From the NCBI RefSeq assembly GCF_016097555.1, contig NC_054699.1, forward strand, positions 9,962,429 to 10,026,428: a stretch of DNA of 64,000 nt, given 5' to 3'. The notes under the pieces were generated by a model that searched no databases, had not been told where the DNA came from, and was given only the letters and a program-made list of their open reading frames with translations. This stretch comes from Gigantopelta aegis. Lineage: Eukaryota > Mollusca > Gastropoda > Neomphalida > Peltospiridae. Both the position numbers and the translations under genes were made by a program. Positions 33,111 to 44,119 of the stretch are shown piece after piece. The number at the start of each line of letters is the position of its first letter. Within the stretch, counting starts at the first letter, position 1.

Positions 33111-33826
33111 ATTATGATTACTATTATTTAGGAAACAAAGTTCTCAGAATCTGATGGGTTCACGGCACATTGCAATATTTAAAAAATAAATTTATGTGTT
33201 TTAAATATTGTTTTATATAGGTTTTATTTGTAGTAACATGCTTTGTTAGATGTCTTGAGTGTATTTTTTGGCTCTTTGACAATAACATTTTATTTCTGTC
33301 AGTAGGGGTAAAATGTAGTAAAAAAAAATTAGATTTTTTTTCAAAGCTAGCCTATCCTCTCTAATTTGGTTTTGCATATCATACACATTTTTAGGCCTTG
33401 TTAAACAAGTGGAATGCATTTTCACACATCAAGATAAAATCAAGTTGAGTTTACTGTGTTATGTTTATTTTTAAAGGGTGGGGATTTTTTCATTATTGTT
33501 TAATAAAGTTGGATTATCTTAAAGCTGTTTCATAACAGATAATATGATGGGGGGGGGGGGGGGGGTGAGATGTGGATGGATGGTTGAAAGTCCATTATCC
33601 ATTACCCTAAAAAAAAAAACCCCACCCAAAATCCAAAACAACAACAACAACAACAAAACAAAAACAAAACAAACAATATTAATTAAAATAATTATGTTAT
33701 TGGTATTATTGAATAAAGAAATTCTTTGTCATTGTCTCTTGCAATTTGCACTGAAGAAATATTTTGTTTTACAGTTTGCTTTGCTAGATGACTAAAATAT
33801 TCAAGGTTTATGTTAACAGATTTTAA

Positions 33827-33857
<31 letters not shown>

Positions 33858-33967
33858 TAAGACAATAATTAAAATTTAATTTCACTGTAAAATATATGCT
33901 TTTGTCAGCTACTTATAATATTTCCTTTTGAACATTAATATCATCACGTCATATTACGGTTCGTTCA

Positions 33968-34020
<53 letters not shown>

Positions 34021-34464
34021 AGCAAACGCTTTATGAATAACCCGAGTGTTGCATTTTAAAACATTATTCTACACCATAAGTAGAATAATCATTGTTATTC
34101 TCCACAAGTTTAAATATTTAACTTTCTTATATAAAAATGGTCCAAGTATGCTCCATATGGACACAACCACTGGTTTTATATGGATGAGGGTGTATATATT
34201 AACATCTGAACAAGTAGCTTTAAACAAAATATCGGCTTATTACTAAGGTAATCATTATGTTGTGTTTCAATTCATTATTGTTCTTCAAATATGTTGATTG
34301 TGTTGTTTATAATGTTCAGTCATATTTTATTGATGTGAAAGTCATCTGTTAATCTGTAAGTAAATGTTTTGGAAAAGCGATGCGTGTTTTGTTTTATTTT
34401 CCTTTTTTTTAAGAAAAAGAAGAAAATTATTATTATTATTATAATTATTATTATTATTATTATA

Positions 34465-34496
<32 letters not shown>

Positions 34497-34530
34497 ACCA
34501 AAAATAAACACAGATAAACAAGGTATATTG
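33111..34530. other. Unassigned intergenic with several microsatellites
   Basis: Holds a G-run at about 33547, a CAA tract near 33640, (AAT)n near 33825, (TA)n at about 33970-34012 and (ATT)n at about 34428-34493. No gene was recognised. Confidence 0.6.
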
Positions 34531-34536
34531 TACATG

Positions 34537-34717
34537 ATCTTCGGAACTCCTCGGTCGATTTTACAAGTCGTCTAATCCGCCGAGGAATTCCGAATGCTTT
34601 TACCGACGTTACGAAGATAAATGACGTACCTGACTCCAAACGAAGTACATCGTCGTGACGTCATTTTATTGTCCTTCCAGTGTAATGTGTTTCAGCCGAC
34701 AGGGTGGTTGCGATAAG
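34537..34717 (+). promoter_or_regulatory. Candidate promoter and noncoding first exon
   Basis: TGACGTCA is at 34656-34663. An imperfect 15-bp inverted repeat (TTCGGAACTCCTCGG and CCGAGGAATTCCGAA) lies just upstream. The stretch ends in a strong donor, GATAAG|GTAAGT, at 34718. It could be the first exon of the giant gene (acceptor at 44068), giving a 9.35-kb intron. No coding potential is seen; this is a weak inference. Confidence 0.28.
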
Positions 34718-34974
34718 GTAAGTTAAAATTATGTTGGTCTTTATAATTTTTAAGAGCCCATCAACACTGGATGCGATGCGTGCTTGCGTTCCGGTTTTTG
34801 CATCAGTAGCGTTCGCGGCTTGCGTTCAGAATATCTTTATCGACTGCCCATCAGCCACAACCGACTACACATAATATTAAACGTATTAAAACATAACTCA
34901 TGAGTTGTATTTTAAATACATTTATAAGAATTATGCATTTCTCTGTTTTTAATAATAGGTGGACCCACTGACCC

Positions 34975-35460
34975 CCCCCCCCCCCCTCGTCCAAACCAGT
35001 TGCCCACGAAGGAAGGAAATGTTTTATTTAACGACGCACTCAACACATTTTATTTACGGTTATATGGCGTCGGACGTGATTGAGGACCACACACATATTT
35101 AGGGTGGAAACCCGCTGTCGCCACTTCATGGGCTACTCTTTTTCGATTAGCAGCGAGGGATCTTTTATGTGCACCATCCCACAGACAGGATAACATATAC
35201 CACGGCCTTTAATATACCAGTCGTGGTGCACTGGCCGGAGCGACAAATAGCCCAATGGGCCCACCGACGGGGATCGATCCCAGACCGACCGCGCATCAAG
35301 CGAACGCTTTACCACTGGACTACGTCCCGCCCCAATTTCCCACGTCTGGTATATCAAAGGCCATTGTATGTGCTGTCCTGTCTGTGATAAAGGGGCATAT
35401 AAAGATCCCTTGCTGCTGATGGAAAACGTAGCGGGTTTCCTCTTTAAAACTGCATGTCAG
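34975..35460 (+). mobile_element. SINE remnant hosting a second SINE
   Basis: Left of the insert, CTCGTCCAAACCAGTTGCCC resembles the SINE core CTCGTTCCAGCCAGTGCACC; right of it, CGTCTGGTATATCAAAGGCC continues the same core. Confidence 0.65.
35009..35338 (-). mobile_element. SINE, head type 1, nearly full length, nested
   Basis: Read on the minus strand it has the head (GGGACGTAGTCCAGTGGTAA), B-box-like GGGATCGATCC, core and tail with CCTT repeats. It is bordered by CCCACG on both sides (35003-35008 and 35339-35344). Confidence 0.9.
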
Positions 35461-36504
35461 TGTAGTAATGTTCCAATAATCGATTATAATCGAAAATTTA
35501 TCGGTTCGGCTCTTGCGATGTGATGATCGATTGTAAAAGTTCATAATCGCTTGTCGAAAAATATTAACTAATTGTACCTACAGTTTAGATCATGTAAATG
35601 TGCTTGAGTTTCAGTTTGTTTTCGTATGTACATAACAGAGAAAACCTATAATAAACGGGTATTAAAGGTACAATTAATGGAATAAAGGTTCCATCCCTGT
35701 GAACACAATAGTCGCATGGCCCTCATAATCCAAATCCTTTTAAAATTAACAATTCTAACCGATTGTGTAATCGAAAATTTATCGGTGGCAGGAGCGTGTG
35801 AGGAGGGTTTCGGAAGTCAAAAACCCTCCCTGCTCAAGCAAATGTTCATTATATTTTTGTTCAGTATATTTTCCCGGGGAGCTTGACTCGACCAAAAGCT
35901 ACTCCCCCCCCCCCCCCCCCCCCCCAAACACACACTTTAAATTTCGCTAACCAGTCTAGACCCCTTCCTGCTAAAATTCCTGCACACTAGCTTGAGTGGA
36001 GTCGTTTAAAAGAAAAGAGAAGAAAATGCGCCGCATTCAGTGTTATTAACCGAGTGGTTAGACAAGACAATACTTATCAGGTGTGTGTGTGGGGGGGGGG
36101 GGGGGGGGTGTCACACACACACCAGCTCAAGCTAATTTCTCCCCCCCCCCCCATATATTTTCCGGGGAAGCATGACTGGACCCTCTAACAACTTAGTTTA
36201 TCACGATCTAGATCCACTCTGCTAAACTTGCAGAACACGCACCTGGTTTTGCGAATACAGTTCCGAATTGGGGCATAAACAGACCGTTAGGAGCAGAAGT
36301 CCCCCCCCCCCCCCCAACAAAAAATTCAAAAAAAAATCAGAGCAGTCGAGACTATCGCATTGAAATCCTTTTTACCGCACTCAGCCTTGTTCAGCATTGT
36401 GTATTATCGCAATCGCCACCTTTTATATTTGCAATGCCTGTTGCCCCATATCACGACTCATAGTGGTTAGTGCCCCCCCCCCCCCCATCTTTCTGTTTGT
36501 CTGT

Positions 36505-36570
<66 letters not shown>

Positions 36571-37105
36571 TGTGTGTGTGTGTGTGTGTGTGTTTTAAAC
36601 ATGTGTTTGTTTTAAACGTTAATATAATCTATTTCGGTAACGTTAATAAACATGGCATCTCATAGTCAAGTCCATCACCCTAAATCCACCACAATAATTG
36701 ATTGACCAAAACTAGTGGTTAACACCTTTACGCCCCTGTTTAATCCCGCGTCTTGTTTTAAACGCAGTTGTGATTTCCTCACGATTCGAAGCCTATTTAT
36801 TTAAAAACAAACTTTAACCGAAAAGAAAACAAAAACTATAATGTCGGATGTGATTTAAGTCTTTGTAAATCTGGCCTTTTATTTCGGTTGTTTTGAAGGT
36901 TTCGCGCATGTCCTTTGGATCTATGCAAAGTCATACAAGACGGCTCAACAATTATTATTCAAGGTGGGTATAACTGAACTGAATTCAATTTTTATATATA
37001 CTGAACTCCATTGCAAACGCCATACCCAGTTTTCAGTTATTATTACTTCAAAACACACACTAACGCTAACTCTTGTATATAATTCAGGAGCCCATTTCAC
37101 AAAAC
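35461..37105. other. Unassigned intergenic, many homopolymers
   Basis: Holds ATCGAAAATTTATCGGT twice (about 35488 and 35770, possible ends of a decayed element), C/G runs near 35905, 36090, 36140, 36301 and 36473, (CT)n at about 36508-36566 and (GT)n at about 36567-36593. No gene was recognised. Confidence 0.5.
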
Positions 37106-37108
37106 ACC

Positions 37109-37574
37109 GTGGGCCGAACTTACGAAGCCTGCATTAGACTTACACGCGTGTAACTACATATACTATACTTAAAGGGACAGACCCTAGTTTCAACCCGTGA
37201 AAATTAACACTAAGTTTAGTTAATCTACAAACCTGTAACACATTTGGATACAGTTACAATTCAGTGAAATACGAGTCGTTGACTTTGAAATGGTGAAATA
37301 CCCTCTAAAAATAGATTAAAATGTGACTCCATAACTGTTACTTCTCAGACGCTCGTTTTAAAAATATGACAAATGCATTTTGTGATAATAAAAATACACG
37401 GATGACCAAAAACACTTCGAATGTACGGAAATTGATAATCTAAACCGTAAAGTATTATTTCAGTTATCAAAAACGGTTATAATAGTCAAAAATATGCCTT
37501 AGTGTTTAAAAACTAGGGTATGTTCCTTTAAACACCCGCGTTTAAGAAAAACAGGCTTCGTAAAGTTGGCCCCG
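37109..37574. mobile_element. MITE family B, filled with MITE A
   Basis: The ends are GTGGGCCGAACTTACGAAGC and GCTTCGTAAAGTTGGCCCC. The interior is interrupted at TTAA by the family A element. The uninterrupted relative is at 29834-29941. Confidence 0.84.
37169..37531 (-). mobile_element. TTAA-type MITE, family A, copy 4, nested in MITE B
   Basis: It is TTAA-flanked: CTATAC-TTAA-AGGGACAGACCC on the left and GTATGTTCCT-TTAA-ACACCC on the right. It is the most complete copy on the minus orientation. Confidence 0.9.
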
Positions 37575-38185
37575 TAATTTTTTTCTACTACTAGCAGTTA
37601 TACCGGTTGTACGTTTACACGTGTTTGACATCTATTTTATGCACAAAATTACACCATTAAGGCCAAAAGAAAATGAAATATGTGTTCTTCTAACTGTATT
37701 TATTGTACTATAATTGTAATAAGAATTGTGGTTTTGTCGTACATTTACGTTTACGTATAAAACTTGGCTTACGATGTTTTGTGAAATTGGGCCCTGGAGT
37801 TATGTGTTGCCTACTAGAATATATTCAGTTATACACACATTATTAAAAAATTTAATGTATAATTTTTTGTATTTTTTTTTTTGTATCCTTTTTACAACTG
37901 AAATGGTGTGTTTTCAAAGGAGTTCAGTATCAACGCCACCGAAATGCATTATATTAGTGTTAGCACGCATCCACCCCGTTATGATGATTGTACAAATAAT
38001 ACAGCCCTAGATCCGCGCCCGTAATAACAAACTGAGAGTTCTGCTAAAGCAATACATGTCCTCTGTTGGGCGTCACAAAGTTCAAGGGCAATAACTCTGT
38101 CAAACATGAATAAATTACATTTTAACAGTGTTATGTTTCTTGAATAAAATTCACATGAAGGTCAAACTTGATCTAGCCAACAGTC
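37575..38185. other. Unassigned intergenic sequence
   Basis: No gene or known repeat was recognised. Confidence 0.4.
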
Positions 38186-38187
38186 CT

Positions 38188-38299
38188 GGGGCCCGTTCCA
38201 CGAAGCGATCTTAGCCCTAGAATTACCTTAAGCGCATAGCTAACCTATGCACTTAAGTTGATGTTAGGGCTAAGATTGCTTCGTGGAACGGGGCCCTGG
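38188..38299. mobile_element. Palindromic MITE, family G
   Basis: Two arms of about 50 bp (GGGGCCCGTTCCACGAAGCG, ATCTTAGCCCTA and its inverse) meet around CTATGC. Three related palindromes lie in tandem at about 43672-43962. Confidence 0.82.
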
Positions 38300-38394
38300 A
38301 CCGGATAGCTGAGATGTTTCAGAGGCGGATATGGGGGGGGGGGGGGGGGGGTGTCTAATTTTTGCGATAGTTCTAATTTTATTATATATATATA

Positions 38395-39994
38395 CTACTC
38401 AAAAGAATTTAAGGGTCAGACGATATTTTCGACATTATTTTCTGAATGTCAATTATATTAGCTAGACCATAATGTCACGCATGGTATTGTTCCATTTTGA
38501 CGAAAGTGGGTCTCAGCAACCCATAAATGAATTAAAATCCACTGTCATTGACACTGTCGACTAGTTCTAATGGCGAAAACATGCTTACATTTGCACGTAA
38601 ATTATGGCGAAAGCGAAAGGTCTGCTAAGTGCCCATAACTTGCTTTTTCACAAAGCGCTTCATTTGCACGCTTTGCATGTGTATTCCATGTTCCCAATGC
38701 TGAATTTCCGTATAATTGGAGCTTGCGTTCGTGTACGGTGCACACTCCAAATTCGACAATGGTACGACATCAACTGACTATCGAAGATCGAGGAAGGGCT
38801 ATTGCTTGGCTTCAGGATGGCAATACGCAAAGAAATGTTGCTCTGAGACTTGGTGTCAGTCAGAGTGTCGTTGGCCGACTGTGGCAACGGTACCAAGCAA
38901 CGAATTCTGTTCGAAATCGTCCACGTTCGGGAAAACCCCGAAGCACTACAAATAGAGAGGACCGCTACATCACCAATATGACTCTACGTCAACGCACAAC
39001 CACTGCACGCCGATTACGTGACAATCTGCGGACTGCGACTGGAACTCGAGTGTCTGATCAAACCATACGCAATCGTCTGAGAGCCAATAATCTACGCTGC
39101 CGTCGCCAGGCTGTTCGACCACCACTCCTACCACGTCACAGAACGGCCAGACGTCACTGGCGCACACTTCATCTGCGGTGGCAACGTGTTCAGTGGGGTC
39201 GAGTGATGTTCCCTGATGAGTCCAGGTTTAGTCTCCAGTTCAACGACGGTCGGGTTGGTGTCTACAGACGTCCTGGGGAGTGCTTCGCTGACGTTAACGT
39301 TAGACAACGTCACCGGTTCGGTGGTGGCAGCGTCTTGGTGTGGGGCGGCATCTCTATCCACCACAGGACACCCCTCTATGTGGTGGATGGCAATCTGATG
39401 GAATCCGCTATCTGAATGAGATTATCCGGCCGTTGGTTCTCCCAGGCCTTCAGCAGATTGGCGGCGGGGCAGTTCTGCAGGATGACAATGCCAGACCCCA
39501 CCGCGCCAGGGTGGTAACGGACTTTCTCAGACAACAAGGTATCGCCAGGATGGATTGGCCAGCATATTCGCCTGACTTGGCCCCAATAGAGCACGCCTGG
39601 GACGAATTAGGCAGGAGAGTTCGGGATAACCATGCCCCTCCGGCCAACCTTCATGATCTGGGTCAACTTCTTATGGCAGAGTGGCAGGCCATTCCCCAAG
39701 AGTTCTTCAGACGTCTGATCAACAGCATGAGGCAACGATGTGTCGAGTGTATTCGCGCCAGGGGTGGATTCACACACTATTAAACGAATGTTCTAATGTG
39801 TAAAATCCATGTTTGACAACCTTCAACTTTGACAGCATGTCATGTGACTTTCTTGTATACAGTGACGTTTATTTGTGGGTTTTTGTAAATATGGAACAAT
39901 AAATTAAATTTTTAGTTTAGTTTACATCATCAATCTAATACACTCTGAAACGTATTTGGTTATACATTTTTGACCCTTAAATTCTTTTGAGTAG
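38395..39994 (+). mobile_element. Tc1-type transposon, near-complete
   Basis: TIRs CTACTCAAAAGAATTTAAGG plus GTCA and their exact inverse are flanked by TA. The element is about 1600 bp with one transposase gene carrying a single frameshift. Matching ends suggest a relatively recent insertion. Confidence 0.93.
38759..39783 (+). pseudogene. Tc1-family DD34E transposase with one frameshift
   Basis: The N-terminal part is a paired-type helix-turn-helix DNA-binding region (LTIEDRGRAIAWLQDG, SQSVVGRLWQRY) with a GRPR-like NRPRSGKPRS. The catalytic residues are D in FPDESRFSL, D in LQDDNARPH and E in APIEHAWDELG; the last two are separated by 34 residues, the DD34E spacing of Tc1. A one-base deletion near 39398 (within CAATCTGATGGAATCC) breaks the frame between two otherwise intact parts, 38759-39412 and about 39397-39783. 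The total length of about 341 codons equals the family norm. The product would cut and paste the element at TA sites; this copy is probably not autonomous. Confidence 0.92.
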
Positions 39995-40014
39995 TATATA
40001 TATTAATTTTCATT

Positions 40015-40135
40015 TGTTTACGCTCCCCCTCCAAACCTCCCCCAAAGTTCCCTTGGCATTCCGCCTCATATTATTGCCCCCTCCCCCCCCCCCAATGTAT
40101 TTTCTGGATCCCCCACTGTGTGTGCCCATGACAAC
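40015..40135 (-). mobile_element. GTGGCGGATCC-type repeat fragment with C-run
   Basis: It is the reverse complement of the left part of the 42852-43025 repeat (GGATCCAGAAAATACATTGG, GGAACTTTGGGGGAGG). Confidence 0.65.
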
Positions 40136-40261
40136 GTACTTGAACCGTAATTGGATAATTGGATCGCGCGAGCCATCGCAACTCTCCCGCTGAAGTGCAA
40201 GGGTTGTCATGTAAGGTTAGAGACCATATAATTATGGTAATATGGTGAGATAATCTGTGTC

Positions 40262-41490
40262 CACACTTACACAAGTTAAACTGGTGTAACTGTACTGGTT
40301 TAGCTCAAACATTTTGTTGGAAATGACGAGCGTTCACACACGTAATAGCTATACCGGAATAAGGCGGAAATGTAGTTATCCGAACTTGCGCAAGACATCA
40401 AAACAACAATGGACTACATATCTGTTAGGCCGTTCGTAGCGCATGTACTGCTTATTTTGACTGTGACGTAACTTTCACCTTAGCCTTCTACTATAGTTCA
40501 ATTAAAACGGTTTGCGTTCACACATGCATTTAAACTTTTTAAAGTTATACCAGTTTAACTAAATCGCATACTGAAGTGTTTTAGCTAAACTGGGCTGTGT
40601 CCAATCAGACCGAGCAGATAAACGTCCGCCAGACTGTCAATCTAATTAAAATTAGCTCCACTATTACATGTGGATCTAACACCAGCCAGTTGGAGCTCAT
40701 GTCCACCAATCAAAACCTTACTTGCAGAATCCTGCCAGTGATTTAAAACTAACAACACTGCGTAGTCCCCAATGTCCAGGTAACATTTCGTCTGTAAATA
40801 ATAATTTAAATATTGACCAATCAGACTTCGCCTTTTATAACGTTATTTGGGAGCATACAAATTCTAAAAATATCGGGCGAGTCTATTTTAGTGGCCGCAG
40901 TACAGCGAACCATACCAATACGTACAGGGTGGGTTATCAGTCTTCAATTTTACATTAAAAATTATTTATTTATTTATAAAAAAACCCCAACTAAATCAGT
41001 CATCAGTTTTACATTACAAATTATTTATTTTATAAAATAAAACATGTTTTAAGGCATTCGTAATTCACACGAAACATGTCGTATACCCTCAGGATAATTC
41101 GGAATGTTTTTAAATTATTTTTAAATCACTGGCAGGATTCTGCAAGTAAGGTTTTGATTGGTGGACATGAGCTCCAACTGGCTGGTGTTAGATCCACATG
41201 TAATAGTGGAGCTAATTTTAATTAGATTGCCAGACTGGTTTATGCGCTTCACTGTAAACAAAATGACAATGTCAGGAACCAATCAAATAGTTCGCAGGGC
41301 AGGTTTAGCTATACCGGTATAGTGAAAAGACCGCGTTAACACATTCATTTTAAACTGGTTTAGTTTTACCAGTTTAGCTACACCAAATACCGAAGTGTTT
41401 TAGCTACACCGGTTTACCTAAACCGGTATGGTGAAAAGATCGCGTTAACACAAACATTTTAAACTGGTTTAGCCAGCGTAGTGAAACCAA
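40262..41490. mobile_element. Outer repeat with AACTGGTTTAGCTA motifs, hosting a hAT-like MITE
   Basis: TAAACTGGT...TTTAGCT and ACCGGTATAGTGAAAAGACC-type segments lie on both sides of the inner element. The boundaries of the outer element are not certain. Confidence 0.45.
40638..41229. mobile_element. hAT-like MITE with 111-bp inverted repeats
   Basis: Arms 40638-40748 and 41119-41229 are essentially exact reverse complements (starting CAATCTAATTAAAATTAGCT). They are flanked by the 8-bp repeat CCAGACTG (40629-40636 and 41230-41237), the duplication length of hAT elements. The interior of about 370 bp is noncoding. Confidence 0.82.
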
Positions 41491-41547
41491 TGCGGAGTGC
41501 GGCGTCTTATATGCACCAAACGTAATTGGATTAGCTGTTCTAAATGC

Positions 41548-41939
41548 TTAAAGGGACATTTCTAAGTTTGCTGCAATTTTAAAGATGTTATCGACTAGAA
41601 GAGATTTTTTAACGACTGTAATTATATATCAAATATATTTTTCTGCACAAAATATTAGTGACTGTATATTAAACATGTTTCTGAATCGTTGTAATATTTG
41701 TATTAGGTTAAATTTCATTTTATTTCCTAAAATATATTTTGTTCGTACGTACGAAATTATCTGAAGACAAAATCCAGTTTGGGCTTCTTACAAATATTAA
41801 GACGACCAGAAACACATTGAATATATAGGCACTGATATTTTAAACAAGAACTTGTATTTAATATGTAAGTTTAATCGTAGAAATATTTCATTAGTCGGAA
41901 ACATCTTACAATGCAGCAAACTCAGGAATGTCCCTTTAA
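41548..41939. mobile_element. TTAA-type MITE, family C, copy 1
   Basis: The ends TTAAAGGGACATTTCTAAGT plus TTGCTGCA and TGCAGCAAACTCAGGAATGT plus CCCTTTAA form an inverted repeat of about 35 bp with TTAA at both sides. Confidence 0.9.
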
Positions 41940-41944
41940 ATAAT

Positions 41945-42380
41945 AATAATAAAAGATTCCAGGCACTGCAGCTTTAAATGTGTTTAAACTGTAAACGTGA
42001 ACGCAGCAGCGACGGGCCGTCATGAAAGGTTAAACATCAAATAATCGTTACACAGGCGTCGGAATGGGGCTTGTTATTTATTAATTCGCCTTTCAGCTGA
42101 GGGGTGTGTGTGTGTGTGTTGGGGGGGGGGGGTGCATAATCATCCCAGTTAGGATACGTCAAGTAGCGACACAGGCCTCCCTCACCCCCACCCACATACA
42201 CACACGCACGCGCGCTTCCGACGCCTGTGAGATAGTGAGATAGCGTTGTTTCGTAAAGTTAGAGGTATAACAATGACAGTATGGCGAGATACAGTACCAA
42301 AGATATATGGTCGCCATGAAAGGTTAGCAGGGGCAATTGGCAGGATCTGTTCCAGCAGAACAAAAAAAAAAGCTCTTCTA
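41945..42380. other. Unassigned, GT and G runs
   Basis: An ACAGGCGTCGGAA...TTCCGACGCCTGT inverted pair (about 42052 and 42216) brackets a (GT)n/G-run region and may be a further MITE. Confidence 0.45.
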
Positions 42381-42381
42381 A

Positions 42382-42774
42382 TTAAAGGAACATTCCTGAG
42401 TTTGCTGCATTGTAAGATGTTTTCGACTACTAAAATATTTCTACGATTAAACTTACATATTAAATATATTTTCCTGTTTAGAATATCATTGTCTGTATAT
42501 TCAATGTGTTTCTGGTCGTCGTAATATTTGCAAGAAGCCCAAACTGGATTTTGTCTTCAAATAATTTGGTACGTACGAATTTTTAATTTTTTTTAGGAAA
42601 TAAAATGAAATTTAAGCTGGTACAAATATTAGATCGATCAGAAACACGTTTAATATACAGCCACTAATATTATATGCAGATAAATATATTTGATATGTAA
42701 TTACAATCGTTAAAAAGTCTCTGTTAATCGATAACATCTTAAAAATTGCAGCAAACTCAGGAATGTCCCTTTAA
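42382..42774. mobile_element. TTAA-type MITE, family C, copy 2
   Basis: The same ends as copy 1 (TTAAAGGAACATTCCTGAGT, AACTCAGGAATGTCCCTTTA) are in opposite internal orientation. Confidence 0.9.
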
Positions 42775-42851
42775 ACAAGTCACAATTTTGTATTGTGCGG
42801 GGCAGTGGGGTGCAGCTGATCCTACCCAACTCTAGGTATGGATCTGTGAAC

Positions 42852-43025
42852 AGTGGCGGATCCAGAAAATACATTGGGGGGGGGGGGAGTGACGTGAGGT
42901 AGAATGTCAAGGGAACTTTAGGGGAGTTTTGGAGGGGGATCGTAAAAAAGAAAGAAAAGTAATATATAATAAAATTACAACTATCGCCCATGCCCCCCCC
43001 CCCCCCCCCCCGATCCGCCTCTGGT
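42852..43025 (+). mobile_element. GTGGCGGATCC-type repeat containing G and C runs
   Basis: It starts AGTGGCGGATCCAGAAAATA, then a G-run, and ends with a C-run followed by GATCCGCCTCTGG. G-runs elsewhere in the window sit in similar AGGCGGAT contexts (for example 38322), so this element may seed them. Confidence 0.65.
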
Positions 43026-43670
43026 GAATAGAAAAGGTATTATTTTATATCTGTTGTCAACATCTTCACAAATAAATGTTCTAGCAATTAAACGTTTGCC
43101 TATTCAAAAGGCTACACAAGGTTATGATATTTTGTGCCACCTTTGTTTTAATTCTAGTCCAAAACTGGCCGTAATAGACTAACATTTACACTAGACATCT
43201 AGAATACTACATGAGTGGCCTTTAAAAAACACTTATCTTACGAATTGTTTCAAAATGTATCTAACGAACAAAATCGAGTTGACGAGTTGTAAAGTAAATG
43301 ATATCTAACGGGCATGAATATATAGCATTCTAATTCTTTCTTATTCTAAAAAAGAAAGAAAAAGGCTTAAAACAAATTTAAACTGGAACGTAGTTACGGC
43401 GCTTGCGCTTGCAGTTAACGTATATGCGTCACAGGGAAATCAGGTCCTGGATAACTTATGTGTCAAAATGCATTAAGTTTCGATCGTGCTTAATTGATTG
43501 GTTAGTATGGCTGTGGCGACCGGGTCATCACCGTGGAACAACCAATCATAAGTCTTAAAAGTAATCTCCAACGTATGATGGAGAGGATGATCTCTCACAC
43601 GGGTGTGTAAGAAATTGATCCATTACGGCCAGTTTTGAAGGAATGTTATTCATGTTCTGGGTTCTCTTTT
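43026..43670. other. Unassigned sequence upstream of the giant gene
   Basis: No element was recognised. It could include promoter sequence for the gene starting at 44069 if that exon is close to the transcription start. Confidence 0.35.
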
Positions 43671-43671
43671 A

Positions 43672-43962
43672 GAAAGCGATTTTAGCGCTATGATCACATT
43701 AAGTGCATAACAAGACTACCTTATGCACTTACGGTGATCTTAGCGCTAAGATCGCTTCGTTAAACGGGGTCCACGAAGCAATCTTAGCACTAAGATGACC
43801 ACAAGTGCATGACTACCTAATGCACTTAAGGTGATCTTAGCGCTAAGATCACTTTGTAAAACGGGGTCCACGAAGCAGTCTTAGCACTAAGATCACCCTA
43901 AGTGCGTGCATAACTACCTAATGTACTTAAGGTGATCTTAACGCTAAAATCGATTTGTGGCC
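43672..43962. repeat. Three tandem palindromic MITE G units
   Basis: Each unit of about 90-100 bp reads CACGAAGCAATCTTAGCACT...GTGCAT...ATGCACTTAAGGTGATCTTA, then GCGCTAAGATCGCTTCG, i.e. a hairpin; three follow each other directly. The array ends about 105 bp upstream of the giant gene's exon. Confidence 0.86.
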
Positions 43963-44068
43963 ATGAACAATAATGTACATCTATTTTATATATATTTTAT
44001 TGTTGTGCTGTTATAACCTTCTTCATAAATCAGACTCAATGTTGTTTTCCATTTCTGCTTTCTTTCAG

Positions 44069-44119
44069 AATACATGAAGGATACCATTCCAACGAAAGAC
44101 TTGTTTTATCACCCTGACA
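44069..44119 (+). promoter_or_regulatory. 5' leader of the giant gene's exon with overlapping upstream ORF
   Basis: The acceptor CTGCTTTCTTTCAG ends at 44068. An upstream ATG at 44074 opens a 25-codon frame (MKDTIPTKDLFYHPDNDVSK...) that ends at TGA 44149-44151, overlapping the main ATG at 44120 in another frame. This arrangement would normally reduce translation of the main frame, unless the upstream ATG is skipped. Confidence 0.5.

Noticed and set aside
34369-34575. Frame with a long Ile run
   Set aside because: Translation of the ATT microsatellite.
36397-36615. Hydrophobic and Ser/Leu-rich frame
   Set aside because: Mostly CT and GT microsatellite and a C-run.
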